Assembly (NCBI GenBank): GCA_963742955.1
Contig: CAVUOA010000009.1
Span: forward strand, 1 to 64,000
Direction of reading: 5' to 3'
Source of the DNA: CAVUOA01 sp963742955
GTDB lineage: Bacteria; Bacteroidota; Ignavibacteria; Tepidaquicellales; OLB5
DNA length: 64,000 bases
Position numbers and translations under genes: made by a program. Position 1 is the stretch's first letter, and each line of letters starts with the position of its first letter. Below are positions 56,523 through 64,000 of the stretch, piece by piece. The notes beneath the pieces were generated by a model. The model made no database searches, was not told the DNA's origin, and saw nothing but the letters and a program-made list of their open reading frames with translations.

Positions 56523-56858
56523 TCCGGAGTTAATTTTTATAAAAAAAGTGCTTAAAATCTGATGACATTTAATATAATAAATTTTATTGAAATATTGTAT
56601 TTAATAATCAGAATCGCCATTTTCCCGGTTGTTTGAAAAATTAAACTGTCAAATATTTTGTTATTTTCATGAAAATTTCACTTTGGGAAATGTTGATTTC
56701 GTTTATTATCTTACCAATGGTTTCAAAAACATTATGTTTTTCTATATAAGAAATATTATTAAAGGTGTAGAACTGACTGAATACCTTTCAGGGGAAGGTT
56801 CTTTCAGCATAAATATAGAAAAACAGGTTTAATTAAAACAAACTGGAGGTTAATTAAA
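56523..56858. other. Intergenic region
   Basis: This is about 335 bp, A-T rich. A 67-codon open frame (56629-56832) has no recognisable features and no ribosome-binding site, so I do not call it. A GGAGG ribosome-binding site at the right end serves the gene at 56859. Confidence 0.4.
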
Positions 56859-57056
56859 ATGGCAAAGCTTAAACTATTTGAATGTTCGGTATTTAATCCG
56901 GGAATTACCTGCACTTACAGCGTAACCGGTGAGGAAAATCCTGTTGTGGACCAGGCGGTAATTCATGAAGTTCATGAACATGGGTTTGATGACTCTCCGC
57001 AGCTAAGAAAGGATATTACCAATTCTCTCTTAGATGCCGGTTCGAATTCCGACTGA
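56859..57056 (+). CDS. Small DUF1059-like protein
   Basis: The protein has 65 residues, with a GGAGG ribosome-binding site 9 bp before the ATG. LKLFECSVFNPGITCTYSVT followed by AVIHEVHEHGFDDSPQLRKD resembles DUF1059: an N-terminal Cys pair, then a helix with a His-rich end (HEVHEHG). It could bind a metal. It starts a run of three small proteins (56859-57643). Function is unknown. Confidence 0.6.
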   Translation: MAKLKLFECSVFNPGITCTYSVTGEENPVVDQAVIHEVHEHGFDDSPQLRKDITNSLLDAGSNSD

Positions 57057-57081
57057 ATAACATAAACAGAATTTACAATTT

Positions 57082-57357
57082 ATGTTTTTTGCAACTGTAA
57101 AACAAAAAGAGGTTTTGGTTAAGCAATTTAACCCGGTGTACGAAATTATACCGAGCCCGTTGTACGGCTGGAATTTTAAATGCGCTGAATCGAGGCATAT
57201 TATAAAATTTTCGAAAGAGCAGGATGAACTCATAGAATATGCTACAGCCTACTGCAGGACTCACAGCTCGGAACTGATTATCTACAATTATTACAAAGAG
57301 ATTGATAAAATTTTACGATTTGAATCCGAAGCGCTTTCGGAACTAAAAGACACCTAA
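57082..57357 (+). CDS. Small DUF2188-like protein
   Basis: The protein has 91 residues. YEIIPSPLYGWNFKCAESRH followed by EYATAYCRTHSSELIIYNYY resembles DUF2188 (a strand-turn-strand, then a helix and an ELIIY strand). No signal peptide is visible. It lies 25 bp after the DUF1059-like gene. Function is unknown, and the family match is from motif similarity only. Confidence 0.55.
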   Translation: MFFATVKQKEVLVKQFNPVYEIIPSPLYGWNFKCAESRHIIKFSKEQDELIEYATAYCRTHSSELIIYNYYKEIDKILRFESEALSELKDT

Positions 57358-57439
57358 CCTCCATTTGGCTGCGGGCAGAAAAAACTAAAATATATGAACT
57401 GCCCGCAGCTGAAATAAACAATATTATGTTTATACACGA

Positions 57440-57643
57440 ATGAAATTATACTTGAAAAATAAGAATGAAAACGTGTGGCATTGGATGTTTGATTGTCCGA
57501 AATACCCTGAGGGAAAGAAAATTGAGAAAATGTACAAAAACCCCGGAGATAACATGCTATGCCCGGTTTGCAAACAAATAGAAGCTGAAGGGAAAAACAA
57601 AAGCAAAATCAGAGAGATTCTGGGTGATGACAACCTGCATTGA
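57440..57643 (+). CDS. Small protein with a CPVC motif
   Basis: The protein has 67 residues. NVWHWMFDCPKYPEGKKIEK and MLCPVCKQIEAEG give a single Cys followed 23 residues later by a C-x-x-C pair, and nearby His/Trp residues could complete a zinc site. The N-terminus repeats charged residues (KLYLKNKNEN). It closes the set of three small genes. No family is recognised. Confidence 0.5.
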   Translation: MKLYLKNKNENVWHWMFDCPKYPEGKKIEKMYKNPGDNMLCPVCKQIEAEGKNKSKIREILGDDNLH

Positions 57644-57780
57644 GAATCACCTTTATATTCTTTCTTTCCGTTAAACCCTGGATTTAATTTTAGCTGCCTT
57701 TCTACATTTTATCTTAATAACCCCTTCCTTATATTTATTCCTAATATTTATTCCAAATATTTATTCCAAATGTTTATTCA

Positions 57781-58623
57781 ATGAAAAGAGTACTTATATT
57801 TCTATTTACGGCGGTTTCGGTTATATCTTCCTATTCACAACAGGATGCTGAGGAAACTTACCAAAAGGGACTCAATGCTTACGAGAAAAAGAACCTTGCT
57901 GCCGCAAGAGAATATTTTGATGAATACATAAAACTAAATCCTGACAGCGCCAAAGGTTATTATTCTAAAGGTGAGGTTTTGCTAATGACCAAGGAGCTTG
58001 AGAGCGCTCTCGACGCATTCAGCGAGGCAATAATTAAAGATGATAAGCTCATACGGGCATATTCAAGCAGGGGTGTTATTTATGTGCTGCTTGGACAAAG
58101 CAATAACGCGTTCAGAGATTTCCGCAAAGCGCTGGAACTTGACCCAAACGATATGGTCACTTATAATGCTATGGGTATTGCATATTCCCAGATTGACAAA
58201 ATGGATGATGCAATAAATACACTTAACAAAGCAATTACTATTGACCCAAAGTACTCTGAAACTTACAGAAACAGGGGATTACTGTATTTTTACAAAGGTG
58301 ATACACTCAAAGCGCTTGAAGATTTGAATGAGGCTATTAATCTGGATGATTCATCGGTGATTCTTTATAACACACGCGGAGGATTATATAATGTGATGGG
58401 TCAGTATGCAAAGGCTCTTGATGATTTCGATAAAGCAATTCAAATTGATACATCTAACGCAGAAGCATACTGCAGAAAAGGAGTGGCATATCTGTATCTC
58501 GGTATTTATGATAGAGCAGTTGAGTATATGGAAAAAGGAGTAAAGCTTGACCAATCAATGGAAGATAATGTAAAAGATTATTTAAAAGAAGCAAAAGATA
58601 AGCTGGCTAAGAAAAAGAAATAA
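57781..58623 (+). CDS. Exported TPR-repeat protein
   Basis: The protein has 280 residues. The signal peptide is MKRVLIFLFTAVSVISSYSQ. At least six TPR units follow, each about 34 residues (AEETYQKGLNAYEKKNLAAA; AYSSRGVIYVLLGQSNNAFR; TYNAMGIAYSQIDKMDDAIN; TYRNRGLLYFYKGDTLKALE; AYCRKGVAYLYLGIYDRAVE). The end is Lys-rich (AKDKLAKKKK). It is likely a periplasmic scaffold. It stands 64 bp before rmuC. Confidence 0.88.
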   Translation: MKRVLIFLFTAVSVISSYSQQDAEETYQKGLNAYEKKNLAAAREYFDEYIKLNPDSAKGYYSKGEVLLMTKELESALDAFSEAIIKDDKLIRAYSSRGVIYVLLGQSNNAFRDFRKALELDPNDMVTYNAMGIAYSQIDKMDDAINTLNKAITIDPKYSETYRNRGLLYFYKGDTLKALEDLNEAINLDDSSVILYNTRGGLYNVMGQYAKALDDFDKAIQIDTSNAEAYCRKGVAYLYLGIYDRAVEYMEKGVKLDQSMEDNVKDYLKEAKDKLAKKKK

Positions 58624-58686
58624 TGGAATTAGGTTGCCTTTGAGTAATTGTGTATTGACAAAATTTATTTAAAATAAAAATATTTA

Positions 58687-60095
58687 ATGACGGAAATTAG
58701 TTTAATATTAATATGTATTCTGATTTTGTTTGATTTTCTTCTCCTTTATAAAATAAAGAAAATTGAAACTGCCGGGAACTTCAGCTCTTTCGAAAATTCT
58801 TTTTTAGCATTAGAAAAAAGTTTGGATAAATTAGATTCTAAATTGAACGAAGAATTTGCAATTAACAGGAATGAATCAAATAATAACTCAAAGGTAAACA
58901 GAGAGGAAATTAACGGGTATATAAAAGATTTTAATGAATCTGTTTTATCGAGGATGGCTGAAATCGCTGGATTACAAAAAAATCAGCTTGATACCTTTTC
59001 AAACCAGCTTACATCACTTACCAAAACAAATGAGGATAAGATTGAAAGGTTAACGCGTACTATTGAAGAAAAGCTTAAGCAGATTCAGGACGATAATAAT
59101 CTTAAACTTGAAAAAATGAGGGAGACTGTTGATGAAAAGCTTCAGTCAACCCTGGAAAAACGACTGAGCGATTCATTTAAAATGGTCAGTGAACGGCTTG
59201 AGCAGGTATATAAAGGTTTAGGTGAAATGAAAACTTTGGCCGTTGGCGTAGGTGATTTGAAAAAAGTATTGTCAAATGTTAAAACAAGAGGAGTCTTAGG
59301 CGAATACCAGCTTGAAAACATTCTTGAACAAATTTTAACACCAGACCAATATGCAAAAAATGTCAGAACAAAATTAAATTGTAATGCATCCGTTGAATTT
59401 GCAGTCAAGCTTCCGGGACGGGAAGATAATAGATAAGAATATATGGCTGCCTATTGATTCTAAATTTCCCACGGAAGCATATCAGGAATTATTGCTTGCA
59501 TATGATAACTCCGACCCCGCTCTTGTTGAGGCTGCCGGAAAGAAATTGTCAAATGCAGTAAAGGTGTCTGCAAAGGACATCCGGGATAAATATTTGGACC
59601 CCCCTAATACTACCGATTTCGGAATAATGTTTTTACCATTTGAAGGATTATATGCTGAAGTTCTCAGAAATGTCGGATTATTCGAAATTTTGCAGAAGGA
59701 TTTCAGGGTCATTGTGGCAGGTCCTACAACTCTTTCGGCGTTATTAAACAGCCTCCAAATGGGATTCAGGACTTTAGCAATTGAAAAAAGGTCAAGCGAA
59801 GTATGGGAATTGTTGGGAGCAATTAAAACCGAATTCGGCAACTTCGGAAAGGTTTTGGATATGACAAAGAAAAAATTGGAAGAGGCTACTAGTAACATCG
59901 ATAAAGCCGGCATTAGGATCAAGGCAAATCGAGAGGAAATTAAGAGATGTTCAGGAACTGCCTGCGCAGGAGGCTGTTAATTATTTAGGAGAGTCTCTAA
60001 ATGAGGATGAAAGGATGATTCTAATGCTGAAGATAACGGAGAACTTTTCGAAGATTAACCACAATGTCCGGTACAATATACTACATAAACGGTAA
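58687..60095 (+). CDS. rmuC: DNA recombination protein RmuC (two frameshifts)
   Basis: The N-terminal helix (ISLILICILILFDFLLLYKI) is followed by a long coiled coil (about 25-190). The RmuC core has GVLGEYQLENILEQILTPDQ, then KLPDGKIIDKNIWLPIDSKF P, GIMFLPFEGLYAEVLRN, VAGPTTLSALLNSLQMGFRT and AIERKLRDVQELP. Extra bases near 59416 and 59926 break the frame; removing one at each gives about 468 residues. The stop at 60095 overlaps the next gene by 32 bp, so the C-terminus is uncertain. RmuC limits recombination at inverted repeats; here it lies far from the repeat block. Confidence 0.87.
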
Positions 60096-60908
60096 TTTCG
60101 TAAAAAAAGAGAACGCATTTATTCACGTTAATGATATAGGGCTGCTCCGCGGTTATGCAGTTTTTGATTATCTCAAAACATATTTCGGTAAGCCGTTTAG
60201 AATAAATGACCATCTTGAAAGACTGAAGAATTCAGCTTCCTTTATTGGTCTTAAGCTCCCGAAAACTCCTGAAGAGATAAAACAGATTTGTTTAGAGCTT
60301 CTAAAAAAAAATAACTTTTCCGAATCTAATATCAGGATTGTAATAACCGGAGGTGTTGGGATTGACAGTAAAACCAAAGGGTGAGCCTGTACTTATAATT
60401 ACATGTGAGCCGAGAATAAATCTTGACGATAAATTTTACACTGACGGCATAAAAATAAAATCAGTGCCGGGAAAAAGGGAAATTTCGTTTTCGAAAACAT
60501 GCAATTACATTGCAGCTATAGATTATATCGACGAATATAAAAAAGGCGGGTATAATGAAGTTTTATATGTTCAGGACGGAAAAATATTTGAATGCACATC
60601 AAGCAATATTTTTATCTTTAAAGATAATATTCTTATAACGCCGGCAGAAGAAATTCTCTACGGTATTACAAGAAAAGTTATTCTTGAAACTGCACGCCCC
60701 CTGTTCGGGGTTGTTGAAAGGGAAATTAAGCTTGATGAGGCATTAAATGCTGATGAAGTTTTTATTTCTTCTACAGAGCGGGAAATAATGCCGGTGACAA
60801 CAATTAGATGAAAAAATGATAAACAGCGGTAAAGTGGGAGAAAATACAAAAAAGCTAAGTGAAGCATTTAAGAAGTATGTTGATTCCTTAGTTTGGGCTG
60901 AAAATTAA
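60064..60908 (+). CDS. Class IV aminotransferase (branched-chain aminotransferase-like), two frameshifts
   Basis: It starts MSGTIYYINGNFVKKENAFI HVNDIGLLRGYAVFDYLKTY, the class IV N-terminus. The PLP lysine is in SKTCNYIAAIDYIDEYKKGG, and the glutamate is in KIFECTSSNIFIF, followed by ILYGITRKVILE. The break near 60358 is a run of three G; removing one gives TGGVGLTVKPKGEPVLII. A second extra base near 60807 is removed to reach the proper end SLVWAEN at 60908. The restored length is 280 residues. It makes branched-chain amino acids, or acts as a PabC-like lyase; I cannot separate these. Confidence 0.85.
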
Positions 60909-62128
60909 AAATTGCTTACATCTCTTCCAAACACAATATTCTTAAACCAATCGAATAGTACAAGTATTTTGTTTTTTAAGCTAACCAGCTTTGTAAGATA
61001 AACACTTCGCCAGAAAAGGAAAGTTGTAAATCCCGAGCCTTTATATTGCGGAGTATCTGCAAGTGCTTTCCTGCTTCCTATATAAGCCAGCATACCCAAA
61101 TCTCTGAATTTAAACGGTCTTGATTCAGCGCCTTTTGCGATTTTATTAAGTGATTTTCCAAGATATTTTCCCTCCTGCTGCGCTACCTGCGCAGTAACGG
61201 GAAAAGGTGTTGTTTCGTATTCGGAACAATCGCCCAGGCAATAAATGTTATCATATCCTTTAACTTTAAAATAACCGTCAACTATTATTTTCCCCCTTTT
61301 TGATTTTGGGAAATCTGTTGATTTAATCAGTTCTGACGGCATATTGCCTGTTGCCCAAACCAGAAGTCCGTATTCGAATTTAGAGCCGTCATTTATGAAA
61401 ATATATTTATCGGACACTTCTGTAATGTATGAATTTGTTTTGATTACAATGTTTTGCCTCTTGAATATTTTCATTGTGTATTCACTGAGCTTTTCATCAA
61501 AGCTGTTGAGGATTTTTTTGCCCGCTTCAATTAGAATAAGCTCTATTTGTGCTGTAAGTTCGGGATATTTCTTTTTCACATCTTCTTCAATAAAGTCATT
61601 TAGTTCTGCTGCAAATTCAACTCCTGTTGGTCCGCCGCCGCAAACAAAAAAATGAAGGAATCTTTGTCTTTCCTCCTGTGATAAAGAGGGGAGCGAGGCA
61701 TTTTCGAAGCAGTCTATTACTTTTATTCTAATCTTCCTGGCATCGGCTACTTCTTTCAGGAAATATGCATATTCTCTTACGCCTTTTATATTATATGTAT
61801 TAGTTACTTCACCAACCGCAATTATTAGAATGTCAAATTGCAGGTCAAATTCTTTTTCTGTATCTGTGTCTTTGCAATGGATTGTTTTATTCTTGCTGTC
61901 TATCGAAAGGCAATAAGACTGATAGAACTTGATGTGCTTAAGGTTTCTTATGGGCTCTATAATGCTTCTGAACTCAATTGTCCCAACAGTTGTGCTTGGA
62001 AGCAGGGGAGTGAATAAAAAGTGATTTCTCGGACTTACTACCGAGATGTCATAATGTTTTGAGTTTAATTTTCTTAAACAGCTGAATGCAGCAAACCCTG
62101 AGCCTAATATTAATAAATTTTTTTTCAT
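60905..62128 (-). CDS. Type II NADH dehydrogenase-like FAD oxidoreductase
   Basis: The protein has 407 residues. The FAD-binding start is LLILGSGFAAFSCLRKLN, and FTPLLPSTTVGTIEF is typical of NDH-2. The NAD(P) motif is VCGGGPTGVEFAAELNDF, and the second FAD motif is IYCLGDCSEYETTPFP. The C-terminal amphipathic region (VYLTKLVSLKNKILVLFDWF) suits membrane association. It would oxidise NADH and pass electrons to quinone without pumping protons. The gene converges with the aminotransferase and overlaps its stop by 4 bp. Confidence 0.92.
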   Translation of the reverse strand: MKKNLLILGSGFAAFSCLRKLNSKHYDISVVSPRNHFLFTPLLPSTTVGTIEFRSIIEPIRNLKHIKFYQSYCLSIDSKNKTIHCKDTDTEKEFDLQFDILIIAVGEVTNTYNIKGVREYAYFLKEVADARKIRIKVIDCFENASLPSLSQEERQRFLHFFVCGGGPTGVEFAAELNDFIEEDVKKKYPELTAQIELILIEAGKKILNSFDEKLSEYTMKIFKRQNIVIKTNSYITEVSDKYIFINDGSKFEYGLLVWATGNMPSELIKSTDFPKSKRGKIIVDGYFKVKGYDNIYCLGDCSEYETTPFPVTAQVAQQEGKYLGKSLNKIAKGAESRPFKFRDLGMLAYIGSRKALADTPQYKGSGFTTFLFWRSVYLTKLVSLKNKILVLFDWFKNIVFGRDVSNF

Positions 62129-62194
62129 AATTTACCAAAATAACTAAATCAAAATAAAATGTAAAATTACATTTGCAGTGAAAAGGGGAGAAAA

Positions 62195-62614
62195 ATGAAA
62201 TCTTACAGGAAAGAACTCTGGTTTAATATTCCCGGAAGAAGGGAATATGTTAATATCACTCCGGAAATTGAACAATGTTTAAGAGAAAGCAGTATTAAAG
62301 AAGGAATACTCCTTTGCAATGCAATGCACATTACCGCAAGTGTATTTATAAACGATGATGAGAGCGGGCTGCATAGCGATTTTGAAATGTGGCTTGAAGG
62401 TCTTGCGCCGGAAAAACCCTACAGCAGGTACAGGCATAACGATACAGGTGAAGATAACGCAGATGCTCACCTAAAGAGAACTGTGATGGGAAGAGAAGTT
62501 GTTATTGCCGTTTCAGAGGGAAAGCTCGATTTCGGTCCTTGGGAGCAGGTTTTTTATGGTGAGTTTGACGGTAACAGAAGAAAAAGAGTTCTTGTTAAAA
62601 TTATAGGTGACTAA
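62195..62614 (+). CDS. YjbQ family protein (UPF0047)
   Basis: The protein has 139 residues. The family motif set is complete: LCNAMHITASVFINDDESGL, HSDFEMWLEGLAP, YRHNDTGEDNADAHLKRTVM GREVVIAV and LDFGPWEQVFYGEFDGNRRK. Members often show weak thiamine-phosphate synthase activity, but the true role is uncertain. It converges with the sensor kinase, with stops overlapping by three bases. Confidence 0.95.
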   Translation: MKSYRKELWFNIPGRREYVNITPEIEQCLRESSIKEGILLCNAMHITASVFINDDESGLHSDFEMWLEGLAPEKPYSRYRHNDTGEDNADAHLKRTVMGREVVIAVSEGKLDFGPWEQVFYGEFDGNRRKRVLVKIIGD

Positions 62615-64000
62615 GTTCTTTTTTTATAGTTTAACTCCTTAAATACAATCTTGAATTCAGTGCCAACTGTGTTTTTTATTTCTACTTTTCCGTCCATTTG
62701 AGATGTTAGAAGCTGAACCAGTTTTAAGCCCAGTGTGTCACTGCTGGTAATATCAATACTTTTATCTATGCCTACTCCGTTGTCTTTTACGTCCAAAATT
62801 AAATCGTTTTCTTCGAAGTTCATTTGCAGTTTAATAGAGCCGTCTTTGTTATTGGGGAAGGCATATTTTAGCGAGTTGGAAACCAGTTCGTTTATAATCA
62901 GACCGCACGGAATTGCAGTATCGATATTTAGAAATACATCTTTTACATCAATTTCGAGTCTGATAGATGAAGGGTCTGCCCCGTAAGAGAGATAGAGATT
63001 CTGTGTAAGTGTTTTTATATAGTCAGCAAAGTCAACTTTCTCATAATCGGAGCTTGCGTACAGTTTATTGTGAATAATTGCCATTGCCTTGATGCGGTTT
63101 TCACTTTCTTTAAATATATGCTGAATGTTTTGGTCTCTGAAATGTGAAGCTTGCAGTCTCAAAAGGCTGGACATTATCTGGAGATTGTTTTTAACTCTAT
63201 GGTGTATTTCCTGAAGCAGAAGCTCTTTTTCCTGCAGAGATGCTGTTATTCTTTTCTCGGCTTCTTTCTTTTCATCCAGTTCCTGCTGCAAAGTCGCAAA
63301 GAGGTATGAGTTTTCGAGTGCAATTGCCGCCTGAGATGCAATTGTTGTCAAAAGTTCTATCTGAGATTCATCGAAAGCATTTTCATTGTTGTAATCCTGA
63401 AGAGTTATAACCCCTATAACTTTTTGTCCGAGCAAAATAGGCACTGAGAGCAAACTTTTTGATTTTTCGCCTAATTGCTCAATTTTCATCTCCGAGAACT
63501 TTTCTTCAATATCTGAATTGATAAGCAGCGGTCCTTTATTCTTAATCATATATTCGGTAAGACCGTTCCCAAAAGGTCTGTTTTCAAGTTTTATATGTTT
63601 ACCTTTTACCGTGAATATCGGGAACGATATTTCCTGGCTTTTTTCATCATACTGGGCTATGTACATATTGTTATTATCAAACAATCTGCCGGTCATTGTA
63701 AAAATCAAAGCAAGGATTTCTGAAGGTTCAGCCAGTTTGTTGATTGAATTTCCGATTCTGTTTAAGGTGGCAAGTTCGGTATTTTTCTTAAGCAGTTCTT
63801 CTTCAGCAAGTTTCTTTTCCGTAATATCTGTGATGAAACCTTCGGTTGCAATAAGGGCCCCTTTTTCAGAAAAAATCGCTCTTCCCTGTTCCCATACCCA
63901 TTTTAATTTACCCGCAGCAGTTGTAATTCTGTATGTAATCTGGTAAGGTTTCTTGTGCCTGATAGCTTCTTTTACAATATTGCTGAGGGCTTTTTGGTCA
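62611..64000 (-). CDS. Sensor histidine kinase: PAS, GAF, HisKA_2, HATPase (N-terminus beyond window)
   Basis: The frame stays open to the right edge, so at least 462 residues are visible and the start lies outside. In order: the end of a PAS/PAC domain (WVWEQGRAIFSEKGALIATE GFITDITEKK), a GAF domain (LATLNRIGNSINKLAEPSEI; YIAQYDEKSQEISFPI; VPILLGQKVIGVITLQDYNN), a coiled linker, the HisKA_2 dimerisation helix with EIHHRVKNNLQIMSSLLRLQ, and an HATPase (PCGLIINELVSNSLKYAFPN; DNGVGID; SDTLGLKLVQLLTSQMDG). HisKA_2 kinases often respond to light, redox or gas signals. The paired regulator is not visible. Confidence 0.92.
   Translation of the reverse strand, partial: DQKALSNIVKEAIRHKKPYQITYRITTAAGKLKWVWEQGRAIFSEKGALIATEGFITDITEKKLAEEELLKKNTELATLNRIGNSINKLAEPSEILALIFTMTGRLFDNNNMYIAQYDEKSQEISFPIFTVKGKHIKLENRPFGNGLTEYMIKNKGPLLINSDIEEKFSEMKIEQLGEKSKSLLSVPILLGQKVIGVITLQDYNNENAFDESQIELLTTIASQAAIALENSYLFATLQQELDEKKEAEKRITASLQEKELLLQEIHHRVKNNLQIMSSLLRLQASHFRDQNIQHIFKESENRIKAMAIIHNKLYASSDYEKVDFADYIKTLTQNLYLSYGADPSSIRLEIDVKDVFLNIDTAIPCGLIINELVSNSLKYAFPNNKDGSIKLQMNFEENDLILDVKDNGVGIDKSIDITSSDTLGLKLVQLLTSQMDGKVEIKNTVGTEFKIVFKELNYKKRT

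Noticed and set aside
56629..56832. 67-codon plus-strand frame
   Set aside because: No ribosome-binding site, no recognisable motif and A-T rich composition typical of spacer.

Overview
The window looks like a chromosomal stretch from a member of the Ignavibacteria (Bacteroidota/Chlorobi side). Six encoded proteins end in a type IX secretion (T9SS) sorting domain of the form YPNPFNP-x-T-x-I, followed by a beta-rich tail ending SGVYFYR...KKMxLxK. A-T rich spacers and one TAnnTTTG-type promoter fit the same group. This is inference from protein families; no 16S rRNA gene is present.

Layout. 1-4980 (minus) is a sulfur-handling cluster: a cysteine desulfurase-like enzyme cut by the left edge, a DsrK-like Fe-S protein, a DsrM-like membrane protein, DsrC, and a second cysteine desulfurase. 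5041-5270 is a structured spacer, 5271-5939 a secreted protein, and 6134-7937 a LytS/LytTR two-component pair. 7938-9633 is a gene-free 1.7 kb block of palindromic and direct repeats. 9634-13568 (minus) holds trxA and a frameshifted dnaE. 13960-16436 is a broken gingipain-like (C25) peptidase. 16483-18981 holds small membrane proteins (DUF2752, two DUF4870). 19164-26475 (minus) is a TetR/HlyD/ABC/TolC efflux operon resembling YbhGFSR, with YbhF split into two genes. 26614-31597 holds a peptide-binding lipoprotein, a PDZ-GAF-SpoIIE phosphatase and a VOC protein. 31763-35663 holds atpDC, tRNA-Lys and typA.

35670-39547 (minus) is a tight six-gene operon: diheme lipoprotein, TlpA thioredoxin, DUF4266 lipoprotein, DUF3570 outer-membrane protein, Tat-exported NusG-II protein and ApbE flavin transferase. 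It is the best candidate here for a poorly described system. DUF3570 carries two motifs resembling ApbE flavinylation sites, so I propose an envelope flavin/heme/thiol electron path.

40314-51764 holds a second peptide-binding lipoprotein and a T9SS cargo cluster (GH5-like hydrolase, two BNR paralogues, choice-of-anchor V protein, Ycf48-like protein). 52020-64000 holds a lipoprotein, an alpha/beta hydrolase, a histidine ammonia-lyase with a Cys in its cofactor triad, a TPR-type protein, small proteins, rmuC, a class IV aminotransferase, NDH-2, YjbQ and a sensor kinase cut by the right edge.

Quality caveat. About a dozen genes are interrupted, and nearly all are restored by removing one base. 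Essential dnaE is among them, so most breaks are probably sequencing errors and not pseudogenes.
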